Assembly: GCA_014584695.1 (NCBI GenBank) | Contig: JACTMI010000020.1 | Location: forward strand, 186,001 to 250,000 | Reading direction: 5' to 3' | From: Acidobacteriota bacterium | GTDB taxonomy: Bacteria > Acidobacteriota > Thermoanaerobaculia > Multivoradales > JAGPDF01 | DNA length: 64,000 bases | Shown: positions 18,014 through 26,495 of the stretch, in pieces | How the letters are laid out: the number at the start of each line of letters is the position of its first letter | Numbering within the stretch: position 1 is the stretch's first letter | Made by a program: the position numbers and the translations under genes | The notes under the pieces: generated by a model | Seen by the model: the letters and a program-made list of their open reading frames with translations, nothing else | The model's database searches: none | What the model was told of the DNA's origin: nothing

Positions 18014-19885
18014 ATGAGACCCGAGCACAAGATGCCCCGCATTTCGTTGACCCTCGCCTTGGCCTTCGGGGCCCCTCCTCTGCTCGCGCAGGCGACGACC
18101 GGGACGATTCGTGTTTCGACCGCCGGCAGCGACGCGGGCAACTGTGGTTCCGCGGTCGCTCCTTGCCGCAACCCGCAGCGTGCCGTGACGCTCTCGGCCG
18201 CCGGCGATCAGATCCTGGTCGCGGCCGGCGTCTATACGTTCCAAGCCGGCCTCGATCCCTGTTCCACCTCGGGCATCGGCGCCACGGCCGTCGTGTGCGC
18301 CCTCAACAAGCCGATCGTCCTGCGGGGCGGTTACGACGGCGCGAGCTGGGCGTCGCCGGCCTTCGGTCCGGATGCGACGGTGATCGACGGCCAGGGGAGC
18401 CGCCGGGGCGTCCTCGTCGAAGATACCGCGGGACTGAACCGCGCGGCGGTGACGCTCGAGAACCTGACCGTCGCCAACGGCCGTGGGACGGCCCGCACCG
18501 CGGGTGCCGGCGACGCGCTGATCTTCGGCTTCGGCGGCGGGCTGGACAGCACCTTCGCGGCGACCGTCGTGCGCGACGTCGTCTTCCGCGACAATCTCGC
18601 GCTCGGCACCGCCTCCGGCGGCGCCTACGGTGGCACCGGTAGCGGCGGTGCCGTCTCCCTGCGGGCGGTGCCGGCCGGAAGTCTCCTCGAGCGCGTGGTC
18701 TTTCTGCGCAACGAGGCGCGCGGCGGGGCCGGAGCCCAGCGCGGCGGCTATGCCGTCGGCGGCGCGGTCTTCAGCTATCGGTCGAGCTACACCGGGTCGG
18801 ACTGGACGTTGCTCGACAACCTGGCGCAAGCGGGATCCTCGGCCGGCAGCGGCGTCGCCGGGGGCCAGAAGGCGGATGGCCTGGGAGGCGCCGTGGCCTT
18901 CCAACTGGGCACCCAGGCCACCGTCGAACGACTCGTCGCGCACGGCAACGAAGCGCGCGGCGGCGCGGCGAACGCGACTTCGGGCAGCGCCGGTGGGGCG
19001 TTTGGCGGGGCACTTTTCGCCGAGGGTGCTGGCGGAGCCGATGCCACGGCAGTGACGCTGCGCGACCTTCGGCTCGAGTGGAACGTGGCACGCGGGGCGG
19101 CGGCCGGAAACGGCGGCTACGGCAGCGGCGGAGGGTTTCACACGATCGACGCGGGAGTCGTCCTCGAGCGGGCGCGCGTGGTCGGCAATCAGGCGTTGGG
19201 TGGCAACGGCACCGCGGCGGGCAGTCAGGGTCCGGCGGGGGGAGGGGGGGCGGCCTTCACCCGGACTACCCCGGCGGTGACGGCGCTCGTGCGCGACAGC
19301 CTCTTCGCGGCCAACAGCGTGGTGGCCGGTGCGGTGGGCAGCGTCGTCGGCGGCGGGGGTGGCGGGCTCTGGTTGCAGGGTCTCGGGGCCGTCGTCCGCG
19401 ACTCGACGCTGGTCGACAACTGGCTCGGCCAGAGCTACCTCCAGGGCCACGCGATGGTGCTGCTCGCCTTCGTCTCGGGGGCCGACGTCGAGCTGCAGTA
19501 TTCCGTGGTCAGCGACCATGTCACTCCGGCTGGCCCCCACGCGGTGCACGTCCAGGCGGGCAGCACGATCCACTTCGAGCCGAGCCTGTTCGCGGCCAAC
19601 GGCAGCAATACCAACCAGGGGCAAGCTGGGGCGGGGACCTTCCTCGGCGCGGGCTCGATCCAGACGGCCGGCGCGGTCGGGTACCTCTCTCCCGGGGCGC
19701 CGCAGCACAACTACCGCCTGGCGATCGGCTCTCCGGCGGCCGATCCGGGCAGCGGCAGCTCGGCGGCGCTCGATCTCGACCGCGCGCTGCGGGACGGCAA
19801 TCCCGATTTCGGCGCTCACGAGCTGTCGGCGGGGCGAATCTTCCTGGATGGTTTCGAGAGTGGCGGAACCGAGGCGTGGCAATAG
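18014..19885 (+). CDS. Secreted parallel beta-helix protein with GFESG C-terminal tail
   Basis: The product has 623 residues. An ATG at 18032 (MPRISLTLALAFGAPPLLAQ) gives a cleaner signal peptide and may be the real start; a TAGGAT hexamer at 18010 could then act as -10. The opening (TIRVSTAGSDAGNCGSAVAPC) and VLRGGYDGASW are typical of polymorphic-membrane-protein-like beta helices. The bulk is Gly/Ala-rich repeats with periodic N-A-R-G-G units (FLRNEARGGAG, AHGNEARGGAAN, LEWNVARGAAAG, VVGNQALGGNG), each probably one turn of a right-handed helix. The last residues are IFLDGFESGGTEAWQ, a tail shared with the subtilase at 44079. It is likely exported to the surface; binding target unknown. Confidence 0.75.
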   Translation: MRPEHKMPRISLTLALAFGAPPLLAQATTGTIRVSTAGSDAGNCGSAVAPCRNPQRAVTLSAAGDQILVAAGVYTFQAGLDPCSTSGIGATAVVCALNKPIVLRGGYDGASWASPAFGPDATVIDGQGSRRGVLVEDTAGLNRAAVTLENLTVANGRGTARTAGAGDALIFGFGGGLDSTFAATVVRDVVFRDNLALGTASGGAYGGTGSGGAVSLRAVPAGSLLERVVFLRNEARGGAGAQRGGYAVGGAVFSYRSSYTGSDWTLLDNLAQAGSSAGSGVAGGQKADGLGGAVAFQLGTQATVERLVAHGNEARGGAANATSGSAGGAFGGALFAEGAGGADATAVTLRDLRLEWNVARGAAAGNGGYGSGGGFHTIDAGVVLERARVVGNQALGGNGTAAGSQGPAGGGGAAFTRTTPAVTALVRDSLFAANSVVAGAVGSVVGGGGGGLWLQGLGAVVRDSTLVDNWLGQSYLQGHAMVLLAFVSGADVELQYSVVSDHVTPAGPHAVHVQAGSTIHFEPSLFAANGSNTNQGQAGAGTFLGAGSIQTAGAVGYLSPGAPQHNYRLAIGSPAADPGSGSSAALDLDRALRDGNPDFGAHELSAGRIFLDGFESGGTEAWQ

Positions 19886-19916
19886 GCGGCGCCCCAGGTA
19901 CCCGCTGCGGCCGCGG

Positions 19917-22706
19917 TCAGCGGCGCCGTAGCCGGTCGCGCAGGCGATCGAGCTCGACCAGCCAGCGCGTCGCGGCGGCGAGCCGGCCGTAGAGCGCTGC
20001 CGCGTGCGCGTGCCCGGCGCGCGCGCGAGCGGATGCGCCCGCGGGATCCGCGAGCGCCGCGGCGAGCGCGGAGGCCGCCGCGTCGACCTCGGCTTCGATC
20101 CAGGTCGAAGTGCCCGGCGCCGGCCCGTGGGACCGGCCGAGCCGAACTTCGCGCGTGGTGACGGGGAAGCCGGTCGACTCGTCGAGCAGGTCGGCCAGGG
20201 CTCCGTGCACCGGCCCGACCACCACGGACCCGGCGGCCATCGCCGCGAGCGGCTCGAGCGAGAGCTCGCCGGTGCGGCGCAACGAGAGGGTGACCGCGCC
20301 CCGGGGAGCGCCGTCCGGCCGCGGACCGAGCTGGATCTCGACTGGCAGGTCGGATGCCGCCGACCGGAGGGCGTCGAGCCGTTCGGCGGCCGCGGTGGCT
20401 GGATTCGAAGGGTCGCCGAGGCCCACGACGCGGAGCTCGAGACGCCAATCGAGCCCCGGAAAGAGCTCACGCAGGCGCCGGGCGGCGGTGAGGACGGACC
20501 AGGGATCGTCGCGCTCGAGCGGATCGTCGGCATGAAAGAGGGCGTCGATTCGCCCCGGCTCCGGCGGCGGCTCGGGCACTGTCGTCTCGGGTTCCCAGCA
20601 GGGTGGAACCAGCCGCACGGGCACCGGCGCGCCGGGAGCGATGGCGTCGAAAGCGAAGCGGGACGGTACCCAGATCTCGTCCCACTGCACGAGCCGCCGG
20701 CGACTCGACTCCGGCAGGTCACCGAGCTCACTGTCGAGGTAGCCGATCCGGAAGCCGCCCTGCGTGGCCGCGGCCGGCAGCCAGCCGAAGCGCCAAGGAG
20801 CGAGACCCAACCGCAGGTGGGTGAAGAGGATCGGCCAAGGGTTGCCCTCCGGCGGGGCGAACAGTCCGTCGACGGCGTTGCCCAGCAGGTCCGTGTCGAT
20901 GTCGAGCAGCGCGGCCGGAATTCCGGCCTCCGCGAGCGCCACGAGCGCGCCACGGACGATCGGCTCACCCTCGGGCTCGCTGCGCAGGGCCGCGAGGATC
21001 TGGACCCCGAGCGTTGGGGGAGGGGGTGCCGGGGCCTTTCGACGGTCGATCGGATGCGGGTCGGCGGCGCTCTCTCGCCGGGATTCGACCTCCCAGGGTC
21101 CCACCGGCCGTACCGTCAGCGCCGCGACTTCGGAGGGGAGCGCCGCGGCGAGCTCGCGGGCCAACTCGGCGGCGAGCGAGAGGCGCTCAGCGCCGGGTCC
21201 AGCGAGCCAGGCCGCGAGCGCGTCCGCGTCGGCGCCGAGCGGATCCGGGAAGGCGCGCTGAAGCGGTCGCTCCCGTTCCCACAGCAGCATCGCGAGCCGC
21301 CGCAGCCAGGGACGCTCGCGCTCGGTGGCCGGAAAGGGCTCGAGCAGCCAGCCGGCCCAGGAGCCCGGCGCGGCGAGCTCGATCGTCTCGAGCGGCGCGG
21401 AGCCCTCCTCTCGGGTCAGGCGCAAGAAGGGCCGCAGCGGCTCCTGCTGATAGGGCACGCGGGCGGCCGGCTCGGGCTCACCCTCGAGCAGCGGCGCCAG
21501 GGTCTCGGGTGGCAGACCGGTCTGGTGGGCGCCCTCGGTCGTCAGCCAGGCGACGAAGTCGGGCAGGTCGTCGTGCGCCACGTCGCGGAACCGCCCGCTG
21601 ATCGCTGGATCGCTCTCCCAGACGGTGAGGGCAGCGCGAGTCAGCACGCCGAGCGGAAAGGCCAGGGGCTCGGCGAGCCAGGCGACGAAGCCGTCGGGGC
21701 GTTCGCGGTCGAACGGATCGTCGAAGCGGCGCCCCGCGGGATCGAGGCGCAACAGCGCGCGCCGCAGCAACTTGGGAATGGGCCAGGCGCCGGGGTGAAA
21801 CGTGCCGAAGCCATAGGGCAGGCCGCGGAAGCGGTCGTGGCCCGCGCTGACGACCGCCTCCCGGTAGCTCGCGAGCAGCTCGGCGAGCTCCGGGAGTCGC
21901 TCGAGCGACAGGCGGTCCTGGTGGCGCGAGAGCCGAGAGGAGTCCTCGAGGTCGACGCCGCTCCAGTGCACGAATCCGAGCGGCTCGTCGTCGACCAGCA
22001 GGCCGTTCTGTCCTCGCGTCAAGCTTCGGTGCGCGAGGTTCCAGTAGGCGAGATTGAGACGTGGCGAACGCAGGATCTCGACCCGGTCGAGGAACGCCGG
22101 GGCGAGGTCCATCCAGGCTTGGTCGACGAACAGGCCGTGGTGTGGATCGACCAGACAGAAGCGGTGCAGGCGCTCCTGCCACCACTCGAGGAAGCCCGCG
22201 GTCGAAGCGTCGAGACGCAGCGCCAGGAAGCCCAGGTTGTAGACGCCCATCATCCGGATCTGTCGTTCCGAAGGACGGTGCTCGTTGTCGATCGGCTTCG
22301 TCAGGTGCGGCGTGAGCGCCGCCTGGCTCCGCTCGAGCGCCCGCTCGACTTCGACCAGCCGGTCGGTGACCAAAATGTCGGGGTCGAAGTAGATCGCGCG
22401 ATCGTGGCCGACCCGGTCCCGCAGATGGGCGAAGAGCCAGGGCTTGATCGCGGTCGACAGCTCGAGCTGGTCGTAGCGGAAGGCGAAGCTCGGAAACGCC
22501 GGGATGCCGAGCTCCTCGGCCGCCACGACGCGCATCGGCAGGCGGCCGTAGTCGACGCGTGGGTCCCGCCGATCGGCCAGGCCGAGCCAGACTTCGGCGC
22601 CGGGGTGATGGCGGCGGTAGGACTCCGCGAGCACGGTCGCGAGCGCCAGGTAGTTGTTCGAGGCGATCGTGCACGCGACCGGAGGCCGTGCCGCGGGAGA
22701 AGTCAC
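19917..22706 (-). CDS. Two-domain glycosyltransferase (GT-A-like N-terminus, GT-B-like C-terminus)
   Basis: The product has 929 residues starting at a GTG that overlaps the upstream small gene as GTGA. Residues 8-290 form a GT-A-type domain (VACTIASNNYLALATVLAES) with a DxD metal site at 108-110 in YFDPDILV, resembling GT8-like transferases that read a neighbour residue list. Residues 300-540 are helical with repeated WL/FVAWL segments. From about 555 a GT-B-like half starts (LGVQILAALRSEPEGEPIVR) and carries RIGYLDSELGDLP, DEIWVPSRFAFDAI and LEPLAAMAAGSVVVGP. Large fused transferases of this sort occur in O-antigen and exopolysaccharide loci. It is the last gene of a minus-strand set beginning at 25439. 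Substrates are unknown. Confidence 0.75.
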   Translation of the reverse strand: MTSPAARPPVACTIASNNYLALATVLAESYRRHHPGAEVWLGLADRRDPRVDYGRLPMRVVAAEELGIPAFPSFAFRYDQLELSTAIKPWLFAHLRDRVGHDRAIYFDPDILVTDRLVEVERALERSQAALTPHLTKPIDNEHRPSERQIRMMGVYNLGFLALRLDASTAGFLEWWQERLHRFCLVDPHHGLFVDQAWMDLAPAFLDRVEILRSPRLNLAYWNLAHRSLTRGQNGLLVDDEPLGFVHWSGVDLEDSSRLSRHQDRLSLERLPELAELLASYREAVVSAGHDRFRGLPYGFGTFHPGAWPIPKLLRRALLRLDPAGRRFDDPFDRERPDGFVAWLAEPLAFPLGVLTRAALTVWESDPAISGRFRDVAHDDLPDFVAWLTTEGAHQTGLPPETLAPLLEGEPEPAARVPYQQEPLRPFLRLTREEGSAPLETIELAAPGSWAGWLLEPFPATERERPWLRRLAMLLWERERPLQRAFPDPLGADADALAAWLAGPGAERLSLAAELARELAAALPSEVAALTVRPVGPWEVESRRESAADPHPIDRRKAPAPPPPTLGVQILAALRSEPEGEPIVRGALVALAEAGIPAALLDIDTDLLGNAVDGLFAPPEGNPWPILFTHLRLGLAPWRFGWLPAAATQGGFRIGYLDSELGDLPESSRRRLVQWDEIWVPSRFAFDAIAPGAPVPVRLVPPCWEPETTVPEPPPEPGRIDALFHADDPLERDDPWSVLTAARRLRELFPGLDWRLELRVVGLGDPSNPATAAAERLDALRSAASDLPVEIQLGPRPDGAPRGAVTLSLRRTGELSLEPLAAMAAGSVVVGPVHGALADLLDESTGFPVTTREVRLGRSHGPAPGTSTWIEAEVDAAASALAAALADPAGASARARAGHAHAAALYGRLAAATRWLVELDRLRDRLRRR

Positions 22707-23047
22707 GTGGCGTCCGCGCTCGAGGACTCGAGGGCCGCGAGTCTCGCCTCGACCGTGGCCAGTCGGCTTTCGAGGCGGTCGGAGCGCGCGGCCTCGGCTT
22801 CGATCTCGTCGAGCAACGCTTCGACCACCTTCGCCTGGCGGTCGAAGGCCGAGGCCACGAACCAGTGCACCAGGCTCTTGACCAGCACGCCCTTGCCGCC
22901 CAGAGGCTGGGCGCGAAACCGGCGCTGCAGCTCGCGAGCGCGGCCCGCAGCGGCCGGCGGCGGCGGCGCGAGCTCCGGAGCCCGCCCGAGCTCGCGTTCG
23001 ATCGCCACCACTACTTGATCGACGGTCAGCGGCTTGCGTTCGGGCAC
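22703..23047 (-). CDS. Small conserved helical protein between glycosyltransferases
   Basis: The product has 114 residues. I do not recognise a named family. A Pro/Ala linker (APPPPAAAGRARELQ) leads to a hydrophobic helix (LVKSLVHWFVASAFDRQAK) and then a long coiled coil with heptad-like spacing (LESRLATVEARLAALES). Segments of this kind are also seen as C-terminal tails of sugar transferases and methyltransferases; compare RREVDRALLEILSLEL-type sequence at the end of the 36499 gene. It may be a detached tail that tethers or oligomerises its neighbours. The stop overlaps the next gene as GTGA and it follows the 23076 gene by 28 bases, so all three are probably one transcript. Confidence 0.6.
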   Translation of the reverse strand: MPERKPLTVDQVVVAIERELGRAPELAPPPPAAAGRARELQRRFRAQPLGGKGVLVKSLVHWFVASAFDRQAKVVEALLDEIEAEAARSDRLESRLATVEARLAALESSSADAT

Positions 23048-23075
23048 GGCGTTTCTCCTCCGCCTCAGCTGTTGG

Positions 23076-25439
23076 TCAGTCGAGAGCCAGCGCTCGCCGG
23101 TAGAGGGCGGCGAATCCCTTGGCCATGTCGCGGTGCGTGAAGCGCTCGAGCAGCCGCTTTCGGCCGGCTCGACCCATCTCCCGACGCGACCTGCGGTCGG
23201 AAGCGAGCTCGACGATCGCCTCCGCCAGCGCCATGGCGTCTCCGGGCGGCACCAAAAGGCCGGTCTCGCCGGCGGCGATGATGTCGCGAGGGCCGCCGGA
23301 GTCGCAACCGATGACGGGCTTGGCGAGATCCATCGCCTCGAGGAAGATCAAGCCGAAGGACTCGTAGTGCGAAGGCGCGACGAAGAGGTCGCAGGAGGCG
23401 TAGTCCCGCGCCAGCTCGGCGTCGCTGACGTGGCCGCGGAACTCGACCCGGCCGGCGAGCTCCGGGTGGCGGCGCCGGAACCAGGTCGGGTAGTCACAGC
23501 GCTCGCGCGCGAAGAAGCCGTCGTGGCGGCTGTTGTCGGCACCGGTCACGACGAAGCGCAGCCCCGGCACCTCGGCCGCCGCCCTCGGGATGGCGTCGAA
23601 CAGCTCGAGAATCCCCTTGCGTCCCTCCAGCCGGCCGACGAACAGCGCGGTGATCCCGTCACCGTCCCGACTCTCCGGCAGGCCCGCGACTTCCGCCTCC
23701 GGCCGGGGAGCGAGCCCGTAGGAGACGCGGCCGTGCAGGCGGGCCGCCAGGTCGATGCCGTAAACGTCGGCGAGCGAGCGCTCGGTCGCCTCCGAATTGG
23801 ACACCAGCAGCGTCGCGCGGCGCAGCAGGTCACCCTCGAGGTCGCCCAGGAGGCGGGTCTCGGCGGTCTCGGCGCCGTGCACGGCGGCGATCTGGCGCAT
23901 CGCCGTGACCGGCCGGACGGCGACCGGCAGCTCACCGGCGACGGCGGTGACGTAACCATCGAGGTTCCAAAGCGGCGTGTCGACCAACTGAACGGCGTGG
24001 TTGCGGATCAGCGAGCGCACGGCGGCGAAGGCCTCGTGGCTATGGTCCATCCAGGCCGCCAGGTCCGGATAGCCGGCCTCGGCGAAGGCGCGGTAGCGGC
24101 GCAGCGCGACCGGTCCGACCTCGTGGATCCAGGCGCCATCCTGCTCGTAGACGCGATGGCCAGTGCCCGCGGTGACGACGTGGACCTCGTGGCCGAGCTC
24201 GGCCAGACCGAGGGCGAGCGTCGCGGTGCTCCGCGCGACGCCGTGGGTGGCGCGCGGCGGGTAGTCGACCGAGAGCATCGCGAGTCGCAACGGCTCTTCG
24301 CGCAGGGGCAGTCCCCTCCTCTCGCAGGAGAGTACCGCGGGCGCCACGGCTGGCGCCCGCCGCCAGACGTCGCGCGGAAACGGGCGGAACCCGCCGCCGA
24401 GCTCCGGAATGCGGCCCGGAATCCGCCGCTCGCCGAACAGCCCTTGAATCAAGCCGTGGCGTCGGGCTCGGCGCAACATCCGCCGCGCCTTGGTGCGCAG
24501 TTCCCGTGGCAGCTCACCCCGCCGGGCGAGATCTTCGACCTGGGCGCGCAGCTGGCGCGAGTGGCGTAGCGCCGCCCGCAAGCTGCGCCGCCAGCCGACG
24601 GCGCCGGGGCCGTTCTTGAGCGTGAAGTAGATCTGCGAGCGCGACCACGAGTACCAGTTGAGGTCGTAGCGGTGGCGTCCGCGGTTGCCGGTGGTGGCGC
24701 CCAGGTGGTAGACGACGGCTTCGTCCAGCTGGCGCAACCCGAAGCCCGCGAGGCCCAGCCGAACGCCGATGTCGCCGTCGTCGTAGAGGTACTCGAAGCG
24801 CTCGTCGAAGCCGCCGATCGCCAGCAGCGCGGCCCTGCGGTAGCTCATGTTGGTGCCGTGGAAGCGGGGAAACCAGAACCGCGGCGGTGTCTGGGAGGGG
24901 GGCAACTCCCGGGTACCCCACCGCACGTCGTCCTGCTCGGCCAGCACCGAGAAGACGCCGCGCAAGAACTGGATCCGGTCCTCGCCCGGCCGCACTAGGT
25001 AGGTCCGCCCGCCGGCGCCCGAGATCGAGTCGTCGAGGTAGGCCACCGCCAGCTGCTCGAGCCAGGTGGTGGCCGGCACCGAGTCGTCGTCGATGAACGC
25101 CACGATCTCCCCGTCCGCGTGTGCCAGCCCCAGGTTGCGCGACACCGAAAGATTGAACTCCGGGCACGAAACCACCTTCACCCGATCCGGAAACTCCTCC
25201 GCCAACATCTCGAGCGTCCCATCCCGCGACGGCCCGACGACGGCGACGACCTCGAACCGCGGATGTGTCTGACGGTTGAGCGCGTGGAGGAGCGTGCGAA
25301 GCTCGAGCCGGCGGGAGTCGGTGTTGATGACGACGGAGATGGTCGGAGCGGTTGGCGGATCGAGGCCTCGATCCGCGGAGGGCTCCTGCGCACCCCCTGT
25401 TCCCGTGTCGACGCCGGCGGGAGGAGGGAGGGTCGTCAT
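23076..25439 (-). CDS. Bifunctional GT2-GT4 glycosyltransferase
   Basis: The product has 787 residues. I took the ATG at 25439 (MTTLPPPAGVD); an extension upstream would be unlike the family. Residues 30-290 are a GT2 domain: ISVVINTDSRRLELRTLLHA, VAFIDDDSVPATTWLE with the DDD metal site, FHGTNMSYRRAALLAIGGFD and YLYDDGDIGVRLGLAGF. A basic helical linker follows. Residues 390-787 are GT4: LAMLSVDYPPRATHGVARST, ALFVGRLEGRKGILELFDAI, and APSHYESFGLIFLEAMDLAK with the E-x7-E signature. One chain would carry out two transfer steps. It is the first gene of the minus-strand trio. Its 5' side lies at the edge of the lower-GC segment. Confidence 0.88.
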   Translation of the reverse strand: MTTLPPPAGVDTGTGGAQEPSADRGLDPPTAPTISVVINTDSRRLELRTLLHALNRQTHPRFEVVAVVGPSRDGTLEMLAEEFPDRVKVVSCPEFNLSVSRNLGLAHADGEIVAFIDDDSVPATTWLEQLAVAYLDDSISGAGGRTYLVRPGEDRIQFLRGVFSVLAEQDDVRWGTRELPPSQTPPRFWFPRFHGTNMSYRRAALLAIGGFDERFEYLYDDGDIGVRLGLAGFGLRQLDEAVVYHLGATTGNRGRHRYDLNWYSWSRSQIYFTLKNGPGAVGWRRSLRAALRHSRQLRAQVEDLARRGELPRELRTKARRMLRRARRHGLIQGLFGERRIPGRIPELGGGFRPFPRDVWRRAPAVAPAVLSCERRGLPLREEPLRLAMLSVDYPPRATHGVARSTATLALGLAELGHEVHVVTAGTGHRVYEQDGAWIHEVGPVALRRYRAFAEAGYPDLAAWMDHSHEAFAAVRSLIRNHAVQLVDTPLWNLDGYVTAVAGELPVAVRPVTAMRQIAAVHGAETAETRLLGDLEGDLLRRATLLVSNSEATERSLADVYGIDLAARLHGRVSYGLAPRPEAEVAGLPESRDGDGITALFVGRLEGRKGILELFDAIPRAAAEVPGLRFVVTGADNSRHDGFFARERCDYPTWFRRRHPELAGRVEFRGHVSDAELARDYASCDLFVAPSHYESFGLIFLEAMDLAKPVIGCDSGGPRDIIAAGETGLLVPPGDAMALAEAIVELASDRRSRREMGRAGRKRLLERFTHRDMAKGFAALYRRALALD

Positions 25440-25576
25440 TTCATCTCGACAGCATGCCTTCAGGGCAAGACTCGAAGCGCTCGTGAGTAGGACGCGTCTG
25501 TGGCTGCGGGCCCGAAGGAGCGGTCCAGGATACGAGGCGCTCCGCCCCAATTCGGGCGAGCTGCGTCCAGACGAAC

Positions 25577-25606
25577 GCGAGGGCCTCGTTACTCCGAGGC
25601 CCTCGC
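25577..25606 (-). terminator. Hairpin terminator downstream of the 25677 gene
   Basis: A perfect 12-base inverted repeat, GCGAGGGCCTCG and CGAGGCCCTCGC, is separated by a 6-base loop. It lies 70 bases past the stop of the minus-strand gene at 25677 and before the start of the next minus-strand gene. Neither side has a clean T run, so it may work in a Rho-assisted or attenuating way rather than as a classical intrinsic terminator. Confidence 0.55.
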
Positions 25607-25676
25607 ACTCTTGAGAATCGATGGGACGAGGTCGGTCGCCGTTCGAGAGCGTGCCGAAGCCGTTCGCCCGGTCTCG

Positions 25677-26330
25677 TCAGAAGTTGCAGCTGGCGAACTG
25701 GCAGGTGCGCGTCGAGATGAAGTCGTCGAGGTCGAGGAAGCTACCATTCGACGCGACGCCGCCCGTGGAACCGAGGCCGCCTCCGAGGCGGATGTAATCG
25801 ATGTCGAAGTCGTTCGTATTCAGGTTCTCTGCCTTCTTCCGGAAATTGCCGTTCCGGTAGAGCCGAATGGTCGCGGTCGTGCCTTTGTGCCATTCCACAG
25901 TGAACTGATCGCCACCGTCACGCAGCGCCTCAGCGATGCGGGGGTAGAAGCCGCCGCCTGCAGCAGCAGAGCGCGCAGGAAGAATGTGGAAAGCCCAAAG
26001 TGTGGCCTGGCCATTCGGTCGGCGGTACAGGTTCAGGCGGAAGACGTTCGCCCCGCTGGTCTCCTCGAAGGCACGGAAGATCTGCAAAGTCGCCTCGGGC
26101 GCCATCACCATGCCATCGGCACGGATTCTGAACGTCGCATGATACTCGGCCTCGTTGGCGGGCGAGTTATCCTGAACGTAGGCGTTGGTGACGGTGCCGT
26201 CGAAATTGACCCGCATGCCGAAGTTGCCCTGCAGGGCAGCGGCAGCGGTCACGGTAATGCTCACGGCGGCGCTCACCGGCGCGGCAGCAAGCAGCAAGAC
26301 TACGAGAACAGCCAACCCTTTGAGCTTCAT
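25677..26330 (-). CDS. Small secreted protein of unknown function
   Basis: The product has 217 residues. The ATG at 26330 follows a strong Shine-Dalgarno sequence (GGGAGG, 9 bases upstream) and opens a signal peptide (MKLKGLAVLVVLLLAAAPVSA). The mature part looks all beta: alternating patterns such as FGMRVNFDGTVTNAYVQD, ATLQIFRAFEETSGANVFRL and TATIRLYRNGNFRKKAE, with a C-terminal Cys pair (TCQFASC). The shape suggests a jelly-roll or lectin-like sandwich, but I do not recognise a family. It stands alone, with a hairpin after it and the sulfatase-like pair divergent from it. Its codon use is less GC-biased than that of the genes to its left. Confidence 0.7.
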   Translation of the reverse strand: MKLKGLAVLVVLLLAAAPVSAAVSITVTAAAALQGNFGMRVNFDGTVTNAYVQDNSPANEAEYHATFRIRADGMVMAPEATLQIFRAFEETSGANVFRLNLYRRPNGQATLWAFHILPARSAAAGGGFYPRIAEALRDGGDQFTVEWHKGTTATIRLYRNGNFRKKAENLNTNDFDIDYIRLGGGLGSTGGVASNGSFLDLDDFISTRTCQFASCNF

Positions 26331-26495
26331 GCGAGATCCTCCCTTTGATACTGCAGAGTCGCAGACCGATAGAATGTTCCCATGCGGCCTATTTACGCCT
26401 TTCTTGCTCCTTCTAGGGCAGCATGCAGCTTTTCGGGCGGGGTGGCGCGACGCGGCGAAAGGCCGAGGAGGAGGGCGACAGGGCCAGGCAGAGGG

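Noticed and set aside
19902-19923. CCGCTG...CAGCGG inverted repeat between the beta-helix gene and the 19917 gene
   Set aside because: Only six pairs, it overlaps the stop codon region and lacks a T run, so it is not distinguishable from chance.
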